Below are positions 8,517-16,920 of a stretch of 64,000 bases of DNA, piece by piece. Position 1 is the stretch's first letter. Each line of letters begins with the position of its first letter. The DNA is taken from assembly GCA_944389615.1 (NCBI GenBank), contig CALXNA010000005.1:47671-111670 (forward strand), read 5' to 3'. The notes under the pieces were generated by a model. The model saw nothing but the letters and a program-made list of their open reading frames with translations, did no database searches and had not been told where the DNA came from. The stretch is from an uncultured Anaerobiospirillum sp. (GTDB lineage Bacteria > Pseudomonadota > Gammaproteobacteria > Enterobacterales > Succinivibrionaceae). A program made the position numbers and the translations under genes.

Positions 8517-8900
8517 TTTTTGCTCTCGGTGGCAAAAACTCTCGCTGGTCGCCAACTTTTTGCTCTCCGCAGCAAAAACTTCCGCAGGTCTCCGACTTTT
8601 TGCTCTCGGCAGCAAAAACTCTCGCAAGTCGCCGACTTTTTGCTCTCCGTAGCAAAAACTCCCGAAGGTCTCCGACTTTTGCTCTCGACAGCAAAAACTC
8701 TCGCCGGTCTCCGACTTTTTGCTCTGCGCAGCAAAAACTCTCGCAGGTCTCCGACTTTTTACTCTGCGCAGCAAAAACTCCTGCCGGTTACCGACTTTTT
8801 ACTCTGCGCAGCAAAAACTCCAGCCGGTCGCCGACTTTTTGCTCCCAGCAGCAAAAACTCCAGCCGGTCGCCGACTTTTTGCTCTTTAGAGCACAAAAGC
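8517..8900. repeat. Tandem array of ten 40-bp units, each a potential hairpin
   Basis: Units begin with a T-run at 8517, 8557, 8597, 8637, 8677, 8716, 8756, 8796, 8836 and 8876 (period 40, once 39). Each unit holds TTTTTGCT, a loop of about six variable bases, and AGCAAAAA, so every unit can fold on itself. The intervening 15-16 bases (about CTCGCAGGTCTCCGAC) are also conserved. Both parts being conserved argues against a CRISPR array. 40 is not a multiple of 3, so the long open frames across the array are not genes. It sits directly downstream of a terminator. Confidence 0.9.
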
Positions 8901-8940
8901 AGGGAGCGCGTGCTAAGCTGAGCTTAAGGAGGGACTGCCA

Positions 8941-10188
8941 TGCCCCCCACTCAAGCCGCGCCCCCACTATCTCAACCAGCTGCTGGCGGCCCCAGACACA
9001 GCGCCCATTAAGCTCATCACCGGCATGCGCCGCTGCGGTAAGTCCAGCTTGCTGCGGCTCTTAAGTGAACACCTCAAGGCCCACGGCATTCCTGCCGCGC
9101 AAATCGTGACACTCGACGGCGAGCGCTCGCCTCTGAGCAGCACTGCGCTCTATCACCACGTCAAGACCCGCGCGCTCCCGGGGCAGCGGCTCTATCTCTT
9201 GTGCGATGAAGTGCAGCACATCCCAGCATGGGCTGCGGCCGTCCGCGCCCTGCAGGCTGACTTTGACTGCGCCATCTACCTCACCAACTCGCAGCGCCTT
9301 TCCGCCGCTGACACGTCTTGCCTATCTGGACGTCTTAAGGAGATCAAAGTGCTGCCGCTCTCTTAGCGCGAGTTTCTAGCCTTTAAAGACGAGCCGGGCA
9401 GTAACCCTGAAGACTTGCGCACGCTCTTTATGCACTATCTGCGCTATGGCGGCCTGCCAAGCTTGGTAGCAGTGAGCGCTGAGCAAGCTTTTACTGCGCT
9501 CGATGACAGCTACGCGGCGGTTATGCTGCATGATGTTATTGAGCGTCGCGGTGCGCGCCCGCTCACGGATGCGCAGTTGCTGCGCACCATTGCACAGTAT
9601 CTGGCAGCACACCTCGGCACCCCGCTCTCGGTATCCACTCTCGGCCCCAAGGTGCAGGCTACACGCCCCATCCCCAGCTTCCACACGGTGCAGGCCTATG
9701 TCCGCGCGCTCTGTGATAGCTACTGCTGTACGGCGGTCAAGCGCTACGACCTCAAGCGCCACGAATACCTGAGCACCTTGGGTAAGTTCTATTGGGCCGA
9801 CCTTGGGCGGTGCCACTACCTCTCAGGCGCCCTCTCAAGTCCCTGCGGCCAACCTGAACTTGAGCATGTGGTCTACTGGGAGCTCATCGGCCGCGGCTAT
9901 AACGTCGCTCTCGGCAAGCTCGACCAGCACGAAGTCAGCTTTATCGCCACTCGGGCTACCGAAAGGCTCTATCTCCAAGTGACCCCCTCTCTGCGCGCTC
10001 CCGAGCACCGTTCCCGCGTACTTACGCCGTTGCGCAAGCTTGATGCGAACTCCAAGCTCGTGCTGACCCTTGAGCCGGGACTTTACACGGAGGCAGGCAT
10101 CACCGTCCGCTACGTGATTGACTGGCTGCGCGATAGCTTTGAGCAAGAAAGTGAGAGCTTGAGCACTGGGCAAGCGCCGCGATCATGA
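8941..10188 (+). pseudogene. Broken ATP-binding protein of the AAA_14/DUF4143 family
   Basis: The reading frame LKPRPHYLNQLLAAPDT…ITGMRRCGKSSLL (Walker A) … LLCDEVQ (Walker B) … LPLS-REFLAFKDEP … FYWADLGR matches the family of about 400-residue ATPases with a C-terminal DUF4143 domain. There are two lesions. First, the ATG at 8941, after a good GGAGG, is out of frame with the rest by one base next to a run of six C. Second, an in-frame TAG at 9364-9366 sits where the family has an aromatic residue (LPLS-x-REF). The middle (YLTNSQRLSAADTSC) is also eroded. Frame is regained and ends at 10188. Read-through or phase variation in the C-run is possible but decay is simpler. Confidence 0.75.
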
Positions 10189-10306
10189 CTAACATAAGGG
10201 CAGCGGCCGCGGGCGCGTCACCGCAGAGTCACCGCAGACGCGTCTTAGCCTGCTCAGTTTAGTGGGCCTGCGTCCTGTTGGGCCTGTATGTGATGGAGGA
10301 TAATCG

Positions 10307-11353
10307 ATGGCGCAGATCAATGTACTAAAGCCAACCTTGGTGCTGTCAGCCTTAGCCTTAGCGCTGGCAGGCTGCACCAGCACCACTCAAGACACCGCAA
10401 TGGTGAGCCACCAATTGGTGCCACTTGAGACGGTCAGCCCGGAGCTCTCAGCTATGGCAGCCGCGGCACCGACCGGCTGGGATGTCCACCCGCAAAGCCA
10501 AGCGGAGTGGGATGCCTTCGTGCAAAGCTCGGTACCGGGCAGCGAGCAGTTTGCGCAGGATATGATCGACCGCTATGACCTGACGGTCAGCGAGGAGCTC
10601 ATCGCGGGGGTACCGTGCTTTAGAATTGTGCCGCCCAACCAAAGCGAGGACAAAAAGGACAAGGTCTTAGTCTTTTTCCATGGCGGTGGCTATGTGCTCA
10701 ACCCGGGCAAGTCGGGCCTGACTGAGGCCACGCAGATGGCAGGCATCAGCGGCTACACCATTATCAGCATCGACTATCGCATGGCGCCGAAGTATCCTTT
10801 CCCGGCCGCCATTGACGATGGCTTAGCCGTGTACCAAGAGCTCTTAAAGACGGTACCGGCCGAGAAGATCGGCGTCTTTGGTACCTCCACCGGTGGCGCC
10901 ATGAGCCTGATTTTGCCGCTGCAATGCCAAGACCACGGCATTGCCCTGCCCGGCGCAGTCGCAGCTGGTACGCCATGGAGTGATATTGCTAAGGTCGGCG
11001 ACACCTACTTTAGCAACGAAGGCGATGACAATGTCTTAGTCAGCTACGACGGCTGGCTTAAGGCCGCCGCCGAGGTCTACGCCAATGGCCACGACCTCAA
11101 AGACCCATACCTCTCGCCGGTCTATGGTGATTACTCAAACTTCCCGCCTCTGCTCTTAGTCTCGGGCACCCGTGACCTGTTCTTGAGCAACACGGTACGC
11201 GTCCAAGACAAGATGCTCAAGGCGCAGCGCCCAGTCGAGCTCATCGTGTACGAGGGCATCTCACATGCGCAATACTACTTTAACCCAGAGGCGCCGGAGA
11301 CCACCCAGCACTTTATCAACCTCAAGAACTTCTTTGAGCACTACTTAAAGTAG
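10307..11353 (+). CDS. Lipoprotein alpha/beta-hydrolase, HSL-type esterase (348 aa)
   Basis: The N-terminus is a lipoprotein signal (LVLSALALALAGC, lipobox LAGC at about 20-23). The mature part has the oxyanion motif HGGGY, the nucleophile elbow GTSTGG (usual form GDSAGG), a late LLVSGTRDLF with the acid, and ISHAQYYF with the catalytic His. This is the hormone-sensitive-lipase group of alpha/beta-hydrolases, acting on short acyl or acetyl esters. Here it is membrane-anchored on the periplasmic side. GGAGGATAATCG precedes the ATG. It is a single gene with its own terminator. The substrate is unknown; acetylated sugars would be plausible. Confidence 0.85.
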   Translation: MAQINVLKPTLVLSALALALAGCTSTTQDTAMVSHQLVPLETVSPELSAMAAAAPTGWDVHPQSQAEWDAFVQSSVPGSEQFAQDMIDRYDLTVSEELIAGVPCFRIVPPNQSEDKKDKVLVFFHGGGYVLNPGKSGLTEATQMAGISGYTIISIDYRMAPKYPFPAAIDDGLAVYQELLKTVPAEKIGVFGTSTGGAMSLILPLQCQDHGIALPGAVAAGTPWSDIAKVGDTYFSNEGDDNVLVSYDGWLKAAAEVYANGHDLKDPYLSPVYGDYSNFPPLLLVSGTRDLFLSNTVRVQDKMLKAQRPVELIVYEGISHAQYYFNPEAPETTQHFINLKNFFEHYLK

Positions 11354-11379
11354 CAGGCCCCTGCCTACTCTGAGGCTAT

Positions 11380-11404
11380 GCCGCAGCATCTGCTGCGGCT
11401 TTTA
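11380..11404 (+). terminator. Rho-independent terminator of the esterase gene
   Basis: GCCGCAGCA and TGCTGCGGC pair around a 2-base loop and are followed by TTTTA. The T-tract overlaps the stop codon of the convergent XRE gene. Confidence 0.8.
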
Positions 11405-11626
11405 GCCATGGAAGGTGGCCAGCGACTGTTCGTCTAAGAACGTGCACACCCGATAGAGCGTATCGTACTCGCACTTGGCCGGATTGTTCTCGACCTTGGA
11501 GATGGTAGCTTGGCGCATGTTCACCAGCTGCGCCAGCTCCGCTTGGGTCAAATTCAGGGACTTGCGCCGATTGCGCAAGACGCGGCCAAAGCTAGGGGTA
11601 CCAATCTGCTCAATTAATTCTTGCAT
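11402..11626 (-). CDS. XRE-family (HipB-like) DNA-binding protein (74 aa)
   Basis: The product contains a Cro/C1 helix-turn-helix: FGRVLRNRRKSLNLTQAELAQLVNMRQATISKVEN, followed by a short C-terminal helix. Length and pattern resemble HipB-type antitoxins. No HipA-like kinase or other toxin is next to it (ModF lies on the upstream side, the convergent esterase on the other), so it is an orphan regulator or the remnant of a toxin-antitoxin pair. I chose the ATG at 11626 (CGGGAGATGG upstream) over the longer frame from 11698. Confidence 0.8.
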   Translation of the reverse strand: MQELIEQIGTPSFGRVLRNRRKSLNLTQAELAQLVNMRQATISKVENNPAKCEYDTLYRVCTFLDEQSLATFHG

Positions 11627-11811
11627 GCCATCTCCCGGGCCTTCTCTCACTGCCCTGTCGGCAGCCGCGCTGCCTTCAGGCAGCATCATTACCAGCATTG
11701 TAGCGCAAAAGTGCGCCTCGCCCGCCCGCCTTCCATCAACCAGTGCTCGCCCCCACCAATACAGGGGCAGCCGGTGATGCCCTCCTTGCCGTGAGGCGGG
11801 CGCCTGAGCGC

Positions 11812-13338
11812 CTAATCCGGGCGCGCAGGATTCAACGCTTCTTGGACGATGTGGTAGTTGACACCGTCATCATCGCGCACGAAGGTCAGGCGGTGGTTGA
11901 TCCCGGCTGGGGCGTCTTCTTCGTGATGCGAGACGAAGAGGATCGAGGTCTTGCCGCGCTCGATGATGTAGGTGATAAAGGAGCGCACTAAGGCGCGGCC
12001 GTAAGCGTCGAGGCCTTGCAGCGGCTCATCTAAGATCAAAAGCGGCGGCTGCTTGACCAAGGAGCGCACGATTAAGAGCATGCGCTGCTGGCCAAAGGAC
12101 AGGGCCTTAAAGGACTTCATCTCATCGTGCTCAAGCCCCACGAGCTTAAGCCACGCCCGCGCCACCGCCAGCTCATGATCGCCCGGCTGCTGATAGAGGC
12201 CAATCGAGTCGTAAAAGCCCGAGAGCACGACGTGCAACACCGGAGAGCTGACGCGATAGTCAAGGTGCAAGGCCCCTGAGACATAGCCGTAGCACTTCTT
12301 GATGTCCCAGATCGACTCGCCGGTGCCACGCTTGTAGCCAAAGACAGTGACGTCGTTGACGTAGACCAGTGGATTATCGCCGGTGATGAGCGAGAGCAAG
12401 GTCGACTTGCCTGCACCGTTAGGGCCAACAATCTGCCAATGCTCGCCCGGGTTGACGGTAAAGGTTAAGTCCTTGAGCACCGGGCGGTCATAGGTGATGT
12501 TGACCTTGTTAAGCGCCACAATCGGGGCGTTAGGGTCGGCAAGCTTGACCGCAAACTGGGCCGGAGGCTCAGGCAGCGCCACCGGCGGCAGGCTGCCGCA
12601 GTAGAGCAAGGCCTGCGCCTCGGGATCTTGCAGCAGCGCCTCGCGCGTATCGAGCTTGGTCAAGCTCAAGTCGGAGATGAGACCGAGCGCCGTGAGCTCA
12701 GAGGGGATCTCATCGGGACGGTTGACGATGAGCACCATCGGCTCGCGGTAGAACTTATGGATGTAGCCGATGATCTCCAACAGCTGTTTGCGGCTTTCAA
12801 CATCCAAGGCATCAAACGGGCAGTCGAAGATGAGCAAGTCAGGCTTGGCGCCTAATGCGCGCGCCAGCAGAATCTTGCGGCCTTCACCGCCAGATAAGGT
12901 GCGAATCGGGCGCTGCAAAAGCGGCGCTAAGTTTAAGGCCACCACTGCCTCATGCACGCTCTTAGGGTCTAAGCCCTCGAGCAGGTCTTGGGCGAGCAGG
13001 CCCTGCTCTTCTTTGGCGGTGGTCGCATCACTATTGCGCAGATTGTAGTCGGCCTCAAACAGCTCTTGCTGCCCCTCAAAGGACACGAGCTGCGCGCGAT
13101 AGCCCAAGGCATTGCGCTCCAACGCTTTGCCCTCTAAAGCTTCACCATCCGACTCTGTGAGCTTGACCTCGCCTGAGATCAAAGGCAGCTCCCCGGCCAA
13201 GGCCCGCGCCAGCGCCGTTTTGCCCGAGCCATTGTGGCCTAAGAGCACAATCAGGTCGTGGTCATGAAGTTGCAGCGCGTCGATCGCCACGGTCAATTCA
13301 TCGCACAGACGAAACTTAGTGTTACTAAAGGTGAGCAT
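11812..13338 (-). CDS. modF: ModF-like duplicated ABC ATPase (508 aa)
   Basis: Two nucleotide-binding domains lie in tandem. The first has Walker A GHNGSGKT (residues 34-41) and signature LSGGEGRK. The second has GPNGAGKS and signature LSFGQQRM, with Walker B LLILDEP. Size and order match ModF (PhrA), a soluble twin-ATPase linked with molybdate uptake whose role is poorly defined. No modABC genes are next to it, so the link to molybdate is family knowledge only. The ATG at 13338 has GAGG upstream; the frame extends to 13434 without support. Confidence 0.8.
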   Translation of the reverse strand: MLTFSNTKFRLCDELTVAIDALQLHDHDLIVLLGHNGSGKTALARALAGELPLISGEVKLTESDGEALEGKALERNALGYRAQLVSFEGQQELFEADYNLRNSDATTAKEEQGLLAQDLLEGLDPKSVHEAVVALNLAPLLQRPIRTLSGGEGRKILLARALGAKPDLLIFDCPFDALDVESRKQLLEIIGYIHKFYREPMVLIVNRPDEIPSELTALGLISDLSLTKLDTREALLQDPEAQALLYCGSLPPVALPEPPAQFAVKLADPNAPIVALNKVNITYDRPVLKDLTFTVNPGEHWQIVGPNGAGKSTLLSLITGDNPLVYVNDVTVFGYKRGTGESIWDIKKCYGYVSGALHLDYRVSSPVLHVVLSGFYDSIGLYQQPGDHELAVARAWLKLVGLEHDEMKSFKALSFGQQRMLLIVRSLVKQPPLLILDEPLQGLDAYGRALVRSFITYIIERGKTSILFVSHHEEDAPAGINHRLTFVRDDDGVNYHIVQEALNPARPD

Positions 13339-13500
13339 CGCAATAGCCTCTGACAAAAACCACGACCGCGCCGTCGCCCGGCCGAGCGCCAACCTAGGCG
13401 CAACCACCGCCGCATTATAGGCGCCCGCCCCCACGGGGACGGGGCTGCCCTACAATCGGGCAGCGCACGCTCCTTGCCCCATTTTGTAGCAAGCAGGCAT

Positions 13501-13540
13501 AAAAAAGCCCAGCTGGGCCGCAGCTCAACTAGGCTTGGCG
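13501..13540 (-). terminator. Probable terminator of the acetyltransferase gene
   Basis: On the minus strand AAGCC…AGCTG pairs with CAGCT…GGCTT (with a bulge in the left arm), followed by TTTTTT at 13506-13501. It lies about 70 bp after the stop of the gene at 13610. Confidence 0.5.
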
Positions 13541-13609
13541 CCGCACGCTCGGTGGTGTAACAAGCTGCGGCCTAAGGAGGTGTATGAAACTGACAGTGCG
13601 TGGCGCCCG

Positions 13610-14227
13610 CTAGTGCTGCTGGCAGCACTTAGGTGGGACTAAGTACTTGTTCTTATCCTCAGCGGTAATCTTGCGCAGCACGCGGCATGGATTGCCTACG
13701 GCGACCACGCCATCAGGAATGTCCTTATTGACCAAGGAACCGGCGCCAATCACGACATTGGAGCCAATGGTAACGCCCGGCAGGATGCAGACATTGGAGC
13801 CGATCCAGACATCGTTGCCGATGGTGACCGGGTAGGCGTACTCGATACCACTATTGCGCGTCTCAGCATCAATCGGGTGGCCTGCGGTGGTGATGTTGAC
13901 GTTGGAGGCGATAAAGACGTTGTTGCCAATGCGCACCTTGGCAGGGTCTAAGATGCACAGATTGTGGTTGGCAAAGAAGTTGTCGCCCACTTCAATGTTA
14001 TAGCCATAGTCGCAGAAGAAGGGGGCCAAGATGCAGGTGTTCTTGCCATGCTTGCCCAAGAGCTCATCGATGATTTGGCTCAAGCGCTCGCCCTGCGACG
14101 GCTTGGTCTGGTAGTTGAACTCAAAGCACAAATCCTTGGCCTTGATGCGCTCTGCGGCCAACTCCGGCTCATCGGCAGTACCATCATAGAGATAACCGGC
14201 ATCACGTAACTCACGAACCTTACTCAT
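13610..14227 (-). CDS. maa: Sugar O-acetyltransferase, Maa/LacA type (205 aa)
   Basis: The N-terminal maltose-acetyltransferase motif (ELRDAGYLYDGTADEPELAAERIKAKDL) is followed by left-handed beta-helix hexapeptide repeats (IGNNVFIASNVNI, IGNDVWIGSNVCILPGVTIG, VVAVGNPCRVLR). The family transfers acetyl from acetyl-CoA to glucose, maltose or galactosides. The conserved catalytic His is in ITTAGHPID. Length fits Maa (about 185-205 aa). The start at 14227 has GAGGATAAG upstream. The gene appears to be monocistronic. Confidence 0.85.
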   Translation of the reverse strand: MSKVRELRDAGYLYDGTADEPELAAERIKAKDLCFEFNYQTKPSQGERLSQIIDELLGKHGKNTCILAPFFCDYGYNIEVGDNFFANHNLCILDPAKVRIGNNVFIASNVNITTAGHPIDAETRNSGIEYAYPVTIGNDVWIGSNVCILPGVTIGSNVVIGAGSLVNKDIPDGVVAVGNPCRVLRKITAEDKNKYLVPPKCCQQH

Positions 14228-14609
14228 AACCTTATCCTCGCAGGCAGCGCCCGCTGCAAAAACCGAACTTCCGAGGCTCAGCCTCAACTTACGTTCAGTT
14301 TAGCAAAAAGGTTAATCCCGGCGATAAATCGGCCCATTTGATGTCATTTTTCGGCATGCTGAGGATAATCCAGCGTAGTTTGCTTACCGCCGACGTCCGC
14401 AGTTTTTGTGATCGCTCCGACAAAAATTGCTCCCCAGTCTTGTCCCGGCCTTGCCCCAGCAATGCCCCGGCGCTGCCCTAGGCGGGGGCGTCCGCCGCCT
14501 TGTCACGGAGCGTGACCGCATTTCCTTTGACAAGGGCCGCGCAGACGCGTAGCTTAGAACAGATTCTGCGCTCCGCGCAGCGTACTATTGTGATTACATC
14601 GAGGTTGTC
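14228..14609. promoter_or_regulatory. Divergent intergenic region upstream of ridA, with a weak candidate promoter
   Basis: About 380 bp between maa (-) and ridA (+). TTGACA at 14527-14532 followed 17 bp later by TAGCTT (14550-14555) is the best sigma-70-like pair I see for ridA; its -10 is poor. Nothing else was recognised. Confidence 0.35.
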
Positions 14610-14990
14610 ATGGCTAAAGAAGTCATCAGCTCGGTCAATGCCCCTAAGGCCATTGGCCCTTACAGCTCCGCCATCAAAAGCAGCAATATGCTCTTTGTCT
14701 CAGGTCAGATCCCAGTAAACCCGGCTACCGGTGAAATTCCGCAGGACATCACCGCCCAAGCCCACCAGAGCCTGCGCAACTTAAAGGCCTTAGTCGAAGA
14801 GGCCGGTTTTAGCCTGTCCGATGTCGTCAAGACCACTGTCTTCTTAGCCGACATCAACGACTTTGCCGCTATCAACGAAGTCTACGCCTCCTATTTTGCC
14901 GAGCCATTCCCAACCCGCTCGTGCGTCGCGGTCAAGGACTTACCGAAGGCCGTCGGCATCGAGATCGAGTGCATCTGCATTAAGGGCTAA
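14610..14990 (+). CDS. ridA: RidA-family enamine/imine deaminase (126 aa)
   Basis: A full-length RidA/YjgF/TdcF protein: [23 protein letters not shown] near the start, the mid motif [25 protein letters not shown], and the C-terminal [22 protein letters not shown]. The last holds the conserved Arg that binds the substrate carboxylate and the Glu of the active site. RidA hydrolyses reactive 2-aminoacrylate and related enamines from PLP enzymes. A PatB/MalY-type PLP lyase starts about 210 bp downstream in the same direction, which fits, although a terminator lies between. GAGG precedes the ATG. Confidence 0.95.
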   Translation: MAKEVISSVNAPKAIGPYSSAIKSSNMLFVSGQIPVNPATGEIPQDITAQAHQSLRNLKALVEEAGFSLSDVVKTTVFLADINDFAAINEVYASYFAEPFPTRSCVAVKDLPKAVGIEIECICIKG

Positions 14991-15010
14991 GCCCCAAGCT
15001 TAACGCCCCA

Positions 15011-15060
15011 AGCCCAGCCTGCTCCGAGCTTTGGCCCTGCGCAGCGCTGGGCTTTTGCTT
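15011..15060 (+). terminator. Terminator after ridA
   Basis: AGCCCAGC (15011-15018) pairs with GCTGGGCT (15046-15053) across a 27-base loop, followed by TTTGCTTT. The large loop lowers confidence. Confidence 0.55.
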
Positions 15061-15198
15061 TAGAATAGAGGCTCGGTAAGCCTTGGGCCAGCGCGCGCCG
15101 CACCAGCACCGCGCGCAGAGTACGCGCGCAGCACGCCGCACCCGCGACACGTGCCGAGCGCCGCGCACGCAGGCCCGCGTTGGGAGTAAGGAAGCATC

Positions 15199-16362
15199 AT
15201 GCTCGATTTTTCACAAGTCATTAACCGTCGTGGTACTGATTCCTATAAGTGGGACGGCTCAGACCGGGAGCTGGGCAATACGCAATGCCTGCAAATGGGC
15301 TGCGCCGACATGGATTTTGAGACGGCCCCAGAGCTGGTTGATGCTTTGCGTCAGGTAGTCGAGCACAAGGTCTACGGCTACGCTACGCTCAGCCCGGAGT
15401 TTGCCCGCGGCGTAGTCTCATGGTACGGCACACGCCACCATGTCAAGCTGCAGCCTGAGTGGGTACTGCACTCCCCACGCATCGTGATCTCCGCCAGCGT
15501 CGTAGTCCGCGCGCTCTCGCAGGCCGGTGACAAGGTCATTTTGCACACCCCATACTACCCACCACTCGATTGCGCCACCCAGTCGCAAGGGCGCGTCGCG
15601 GTCGAGCCGCCGTTAGTGCTCAAGGACGGGCGCTTTGTCATCGACTTTGAGCAGCTGGAGCGCTTAGTCGATGACTCCACCAAGCTCATGATCTTCGTCT
15701 CGCCGCACAATCCGACCACGCGCGTCTGGACGCGCAGCGAGTTAGAACAGCTGGCAGACTTTTGTGTTAGACACCACCTCTACCTCTTCGTCGATGAGAT
15801 CCACTGCGACTTTACCGCGCCAGGCCAGAACTTCATCTCGATGCTCGAGATTGCAAGCCCAATTCAAGAGCGCTTGATCGTGGTCAACAGCGCCGCCAAG
15901 AGCTTCAACATCATGGGCTGCGCCATCTCCTATCTCATCATCCCAAATGATGAGCTGCGCGCTCAGATTGAGAACGCCTTTGTCCAAGCAGGCGAAGAGG
16001 ACACCAACATCTTCGGCAACGCTCTGATGAAGGTCGCCTACCAAAAGTGCGGCTACTACGTCGACGCCGTCAACGAGGTCATCAACGCCAACGACGCCTA
16101 TGTGCGTCAAGAGCTGCCGACCATCTTCCCTAAGGCCAAGATCATCCCGCGCGAGGGCTCCTACCTCCTGTGGATTGACCTGAGAGATGAGTTTGCAAAC
16201 GAGCAGGAGATGCAAGACTTCCTCATCAACAAGGCCCATATCTTCTGGCTTGAAGGCTCGCACTTTGGCCCACACTTTGAGGGCTACGCCCGCGTCAACA
16301 TCGGCTGCCCTAAGGCCACCTTAGAGGAAATGATGCGCCGCTTGCGCGCCGCCCGCGCCTAA
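15199..16362 (+). CDS. PatB/MalY-type cystathionine beta-lyase/aminotransferase (387 aa)
   Basis: A class I/II PLP enzyme of the MalY/PatB branch: RRGTDSYKWDG and MGCADMDF at the N-terminus, SPHNPTTRVWT, VDEIHCDF, and the PLP lysine Lys234 in NSAAKSFNIMGC. Asp199 and Asn171 are the expected cofactor contacts. The family cleaves cystathionine or related beta-substituted amino acids to pyruvate, ammonia and a thiol. Both MalY (regulatory side role) and PatB names are possible. Upstream TAAGGAAG supports the start at 15199. Confidence 0.85.
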   Translation: MLDFSQVINRRGTDSYKWDGSDRELGNTQCLQMGCADMDFETAPELVDALRQVVEHKVYGYATLSPEFARGVVSWYGTRHHVKLQPEWVLHSPRIVISASVVVRALSQAGDKVILHTPYYPPLDCATQSQGRVAVEPPLVLKDGRFVIDFEQLERLVDDSTKLMIFVSPHNPTTRVWTRSELEQLADFCVRHHLYLFVDEIHCDFTAPGQNFISMLEIASPIQERLIVVNSAAKSFNIMGCAISYLIIPNDELRAQIENAFVQAGEEDTNIFGNALMKVAYQKCGYYVDAVNEVINANDAYVRQELPTIFPKAKIIPREGSYLLWIDLRDEFANEQEMQDFLINKAHIFWLEGSHFGPHFEGYARVNIGCPKATLEEMMRRLRAARA

Positions 16363-16398
16363 TAGCGCAGCCTGCGCCCAAAATCGCAAACTCAGGGG

Positions 16399-16461
16399 GC
16401 GCCCATGACCTAAGGCGCATCCTAAGGGAGCGCCCATGACCTAAGGCGCGTCCTAAGGGAG
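16399..16461 (+). repeat. Two tandem copies of a 31-bp direct repeat
   Basis: GCGCCCATGACCTAAGGCGC plus CCTAAGGGA is repeated with period 31 (16399 and 16430, one mismatch), ending just before the ribosome site of the CGGC-domain gene. Each copy contains CCTAAGG twice-type motifs. It may be a duplicated leader segment. Confidence 0.7.
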
Positions 16462-16480
16462 CGTCAGCCGAGGAGGGAAG

Positions 16481-16810
16481 ATGACTAAAGTTGGAATCAT
16501 TCGCTGCCAGCAAACCGAAGACCTGTGCCCGGCCACAACCTGTCTTGCTTGTGCGGCGCACGCCCAAGGCAGCTTCAGTGAGCTCGGCCCCTGCCAAGTC
16601 GTCGGCGTGGTCAGCTGCGGTGGCTGCCCGGGCAAGCGCGCGGTGACGCGCGCCCAAAAGCTGGTGGAAAAGGGCGCGGAGGCCATTGCCCTCGCCTCCT
16701 GCATCAGCAAGGGCGTGCCCATCAACTTCCCGTGCCCGCACTATGAGCAGATGGCCTCAGCGATCAAGGCCAAAATCGGTGACGTGCCGCTGCTTGACCA
16801 CACTCACTAA
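16481..16810 (+). CDS. CGGC-domain protein (109 aa)
   Basis: Small cysteine-rich protein with the defining motif SCGGCPGKR (about residues 45-53) and further Cys in CQQTEDLCPATTCLACAA and ASCISKGVPINFPCPHYEQM. The CGGC domain family is suspected to bind metal and is often found in anaerobes and methanogens; function is unproven. The start at 16481 follows GAGGAGGG. It is convergent with the GPH–EIIA gene. Confidence 0.85.
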   Translation: MTKVGIIRCQQTEDLCPATTCLACAAHAQGSFSELGPCQVVGVVSCGGCPGKRAVTRAQKLVEKGAEAIALASCISKGVPINFPCPHYEQMASAIKAKIGDVPLLDHTH

Positions 16811-16864
16811 CGGGAGCTGCACGCAGGGCGCGCTCCGCCCACTGCTCTGGGCTAACCCGAATCC

Positions 16865-16901
16865 AAAAAGCCATTGGGGCCGTCGGCTCCAATGGCTTTG
16901 T
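16865..16901. terminator. Bidirectional terminator between convergent genes
   Basis: AAAGCCATTGGGGCC and GGCTCCAATGGCTTT pair with one wobble around a GTC loop. A-rich (AAAAA) and T-rich flanks lie on both sides, so it can end both the CGGC-domain transcript (+) and the transporter transcript (-). Confidence 0.85.
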
Positions 16902-16920
16902 TAGCACTTAAGCTCAGAGC

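Noticed and set aside
8517..8900. CRISPR array
   Set aside because: Both the palindromic part and the linker are conserved in every 40-bp unit, the unit is short, and no cas genes are present.
8382..9064. Long open frames on both strands across the 40-bp repeats
   Set aside because: They only reflect the repeat; the unit length shifts the frame every copy, and none has a ribosome site or family-like sequence.
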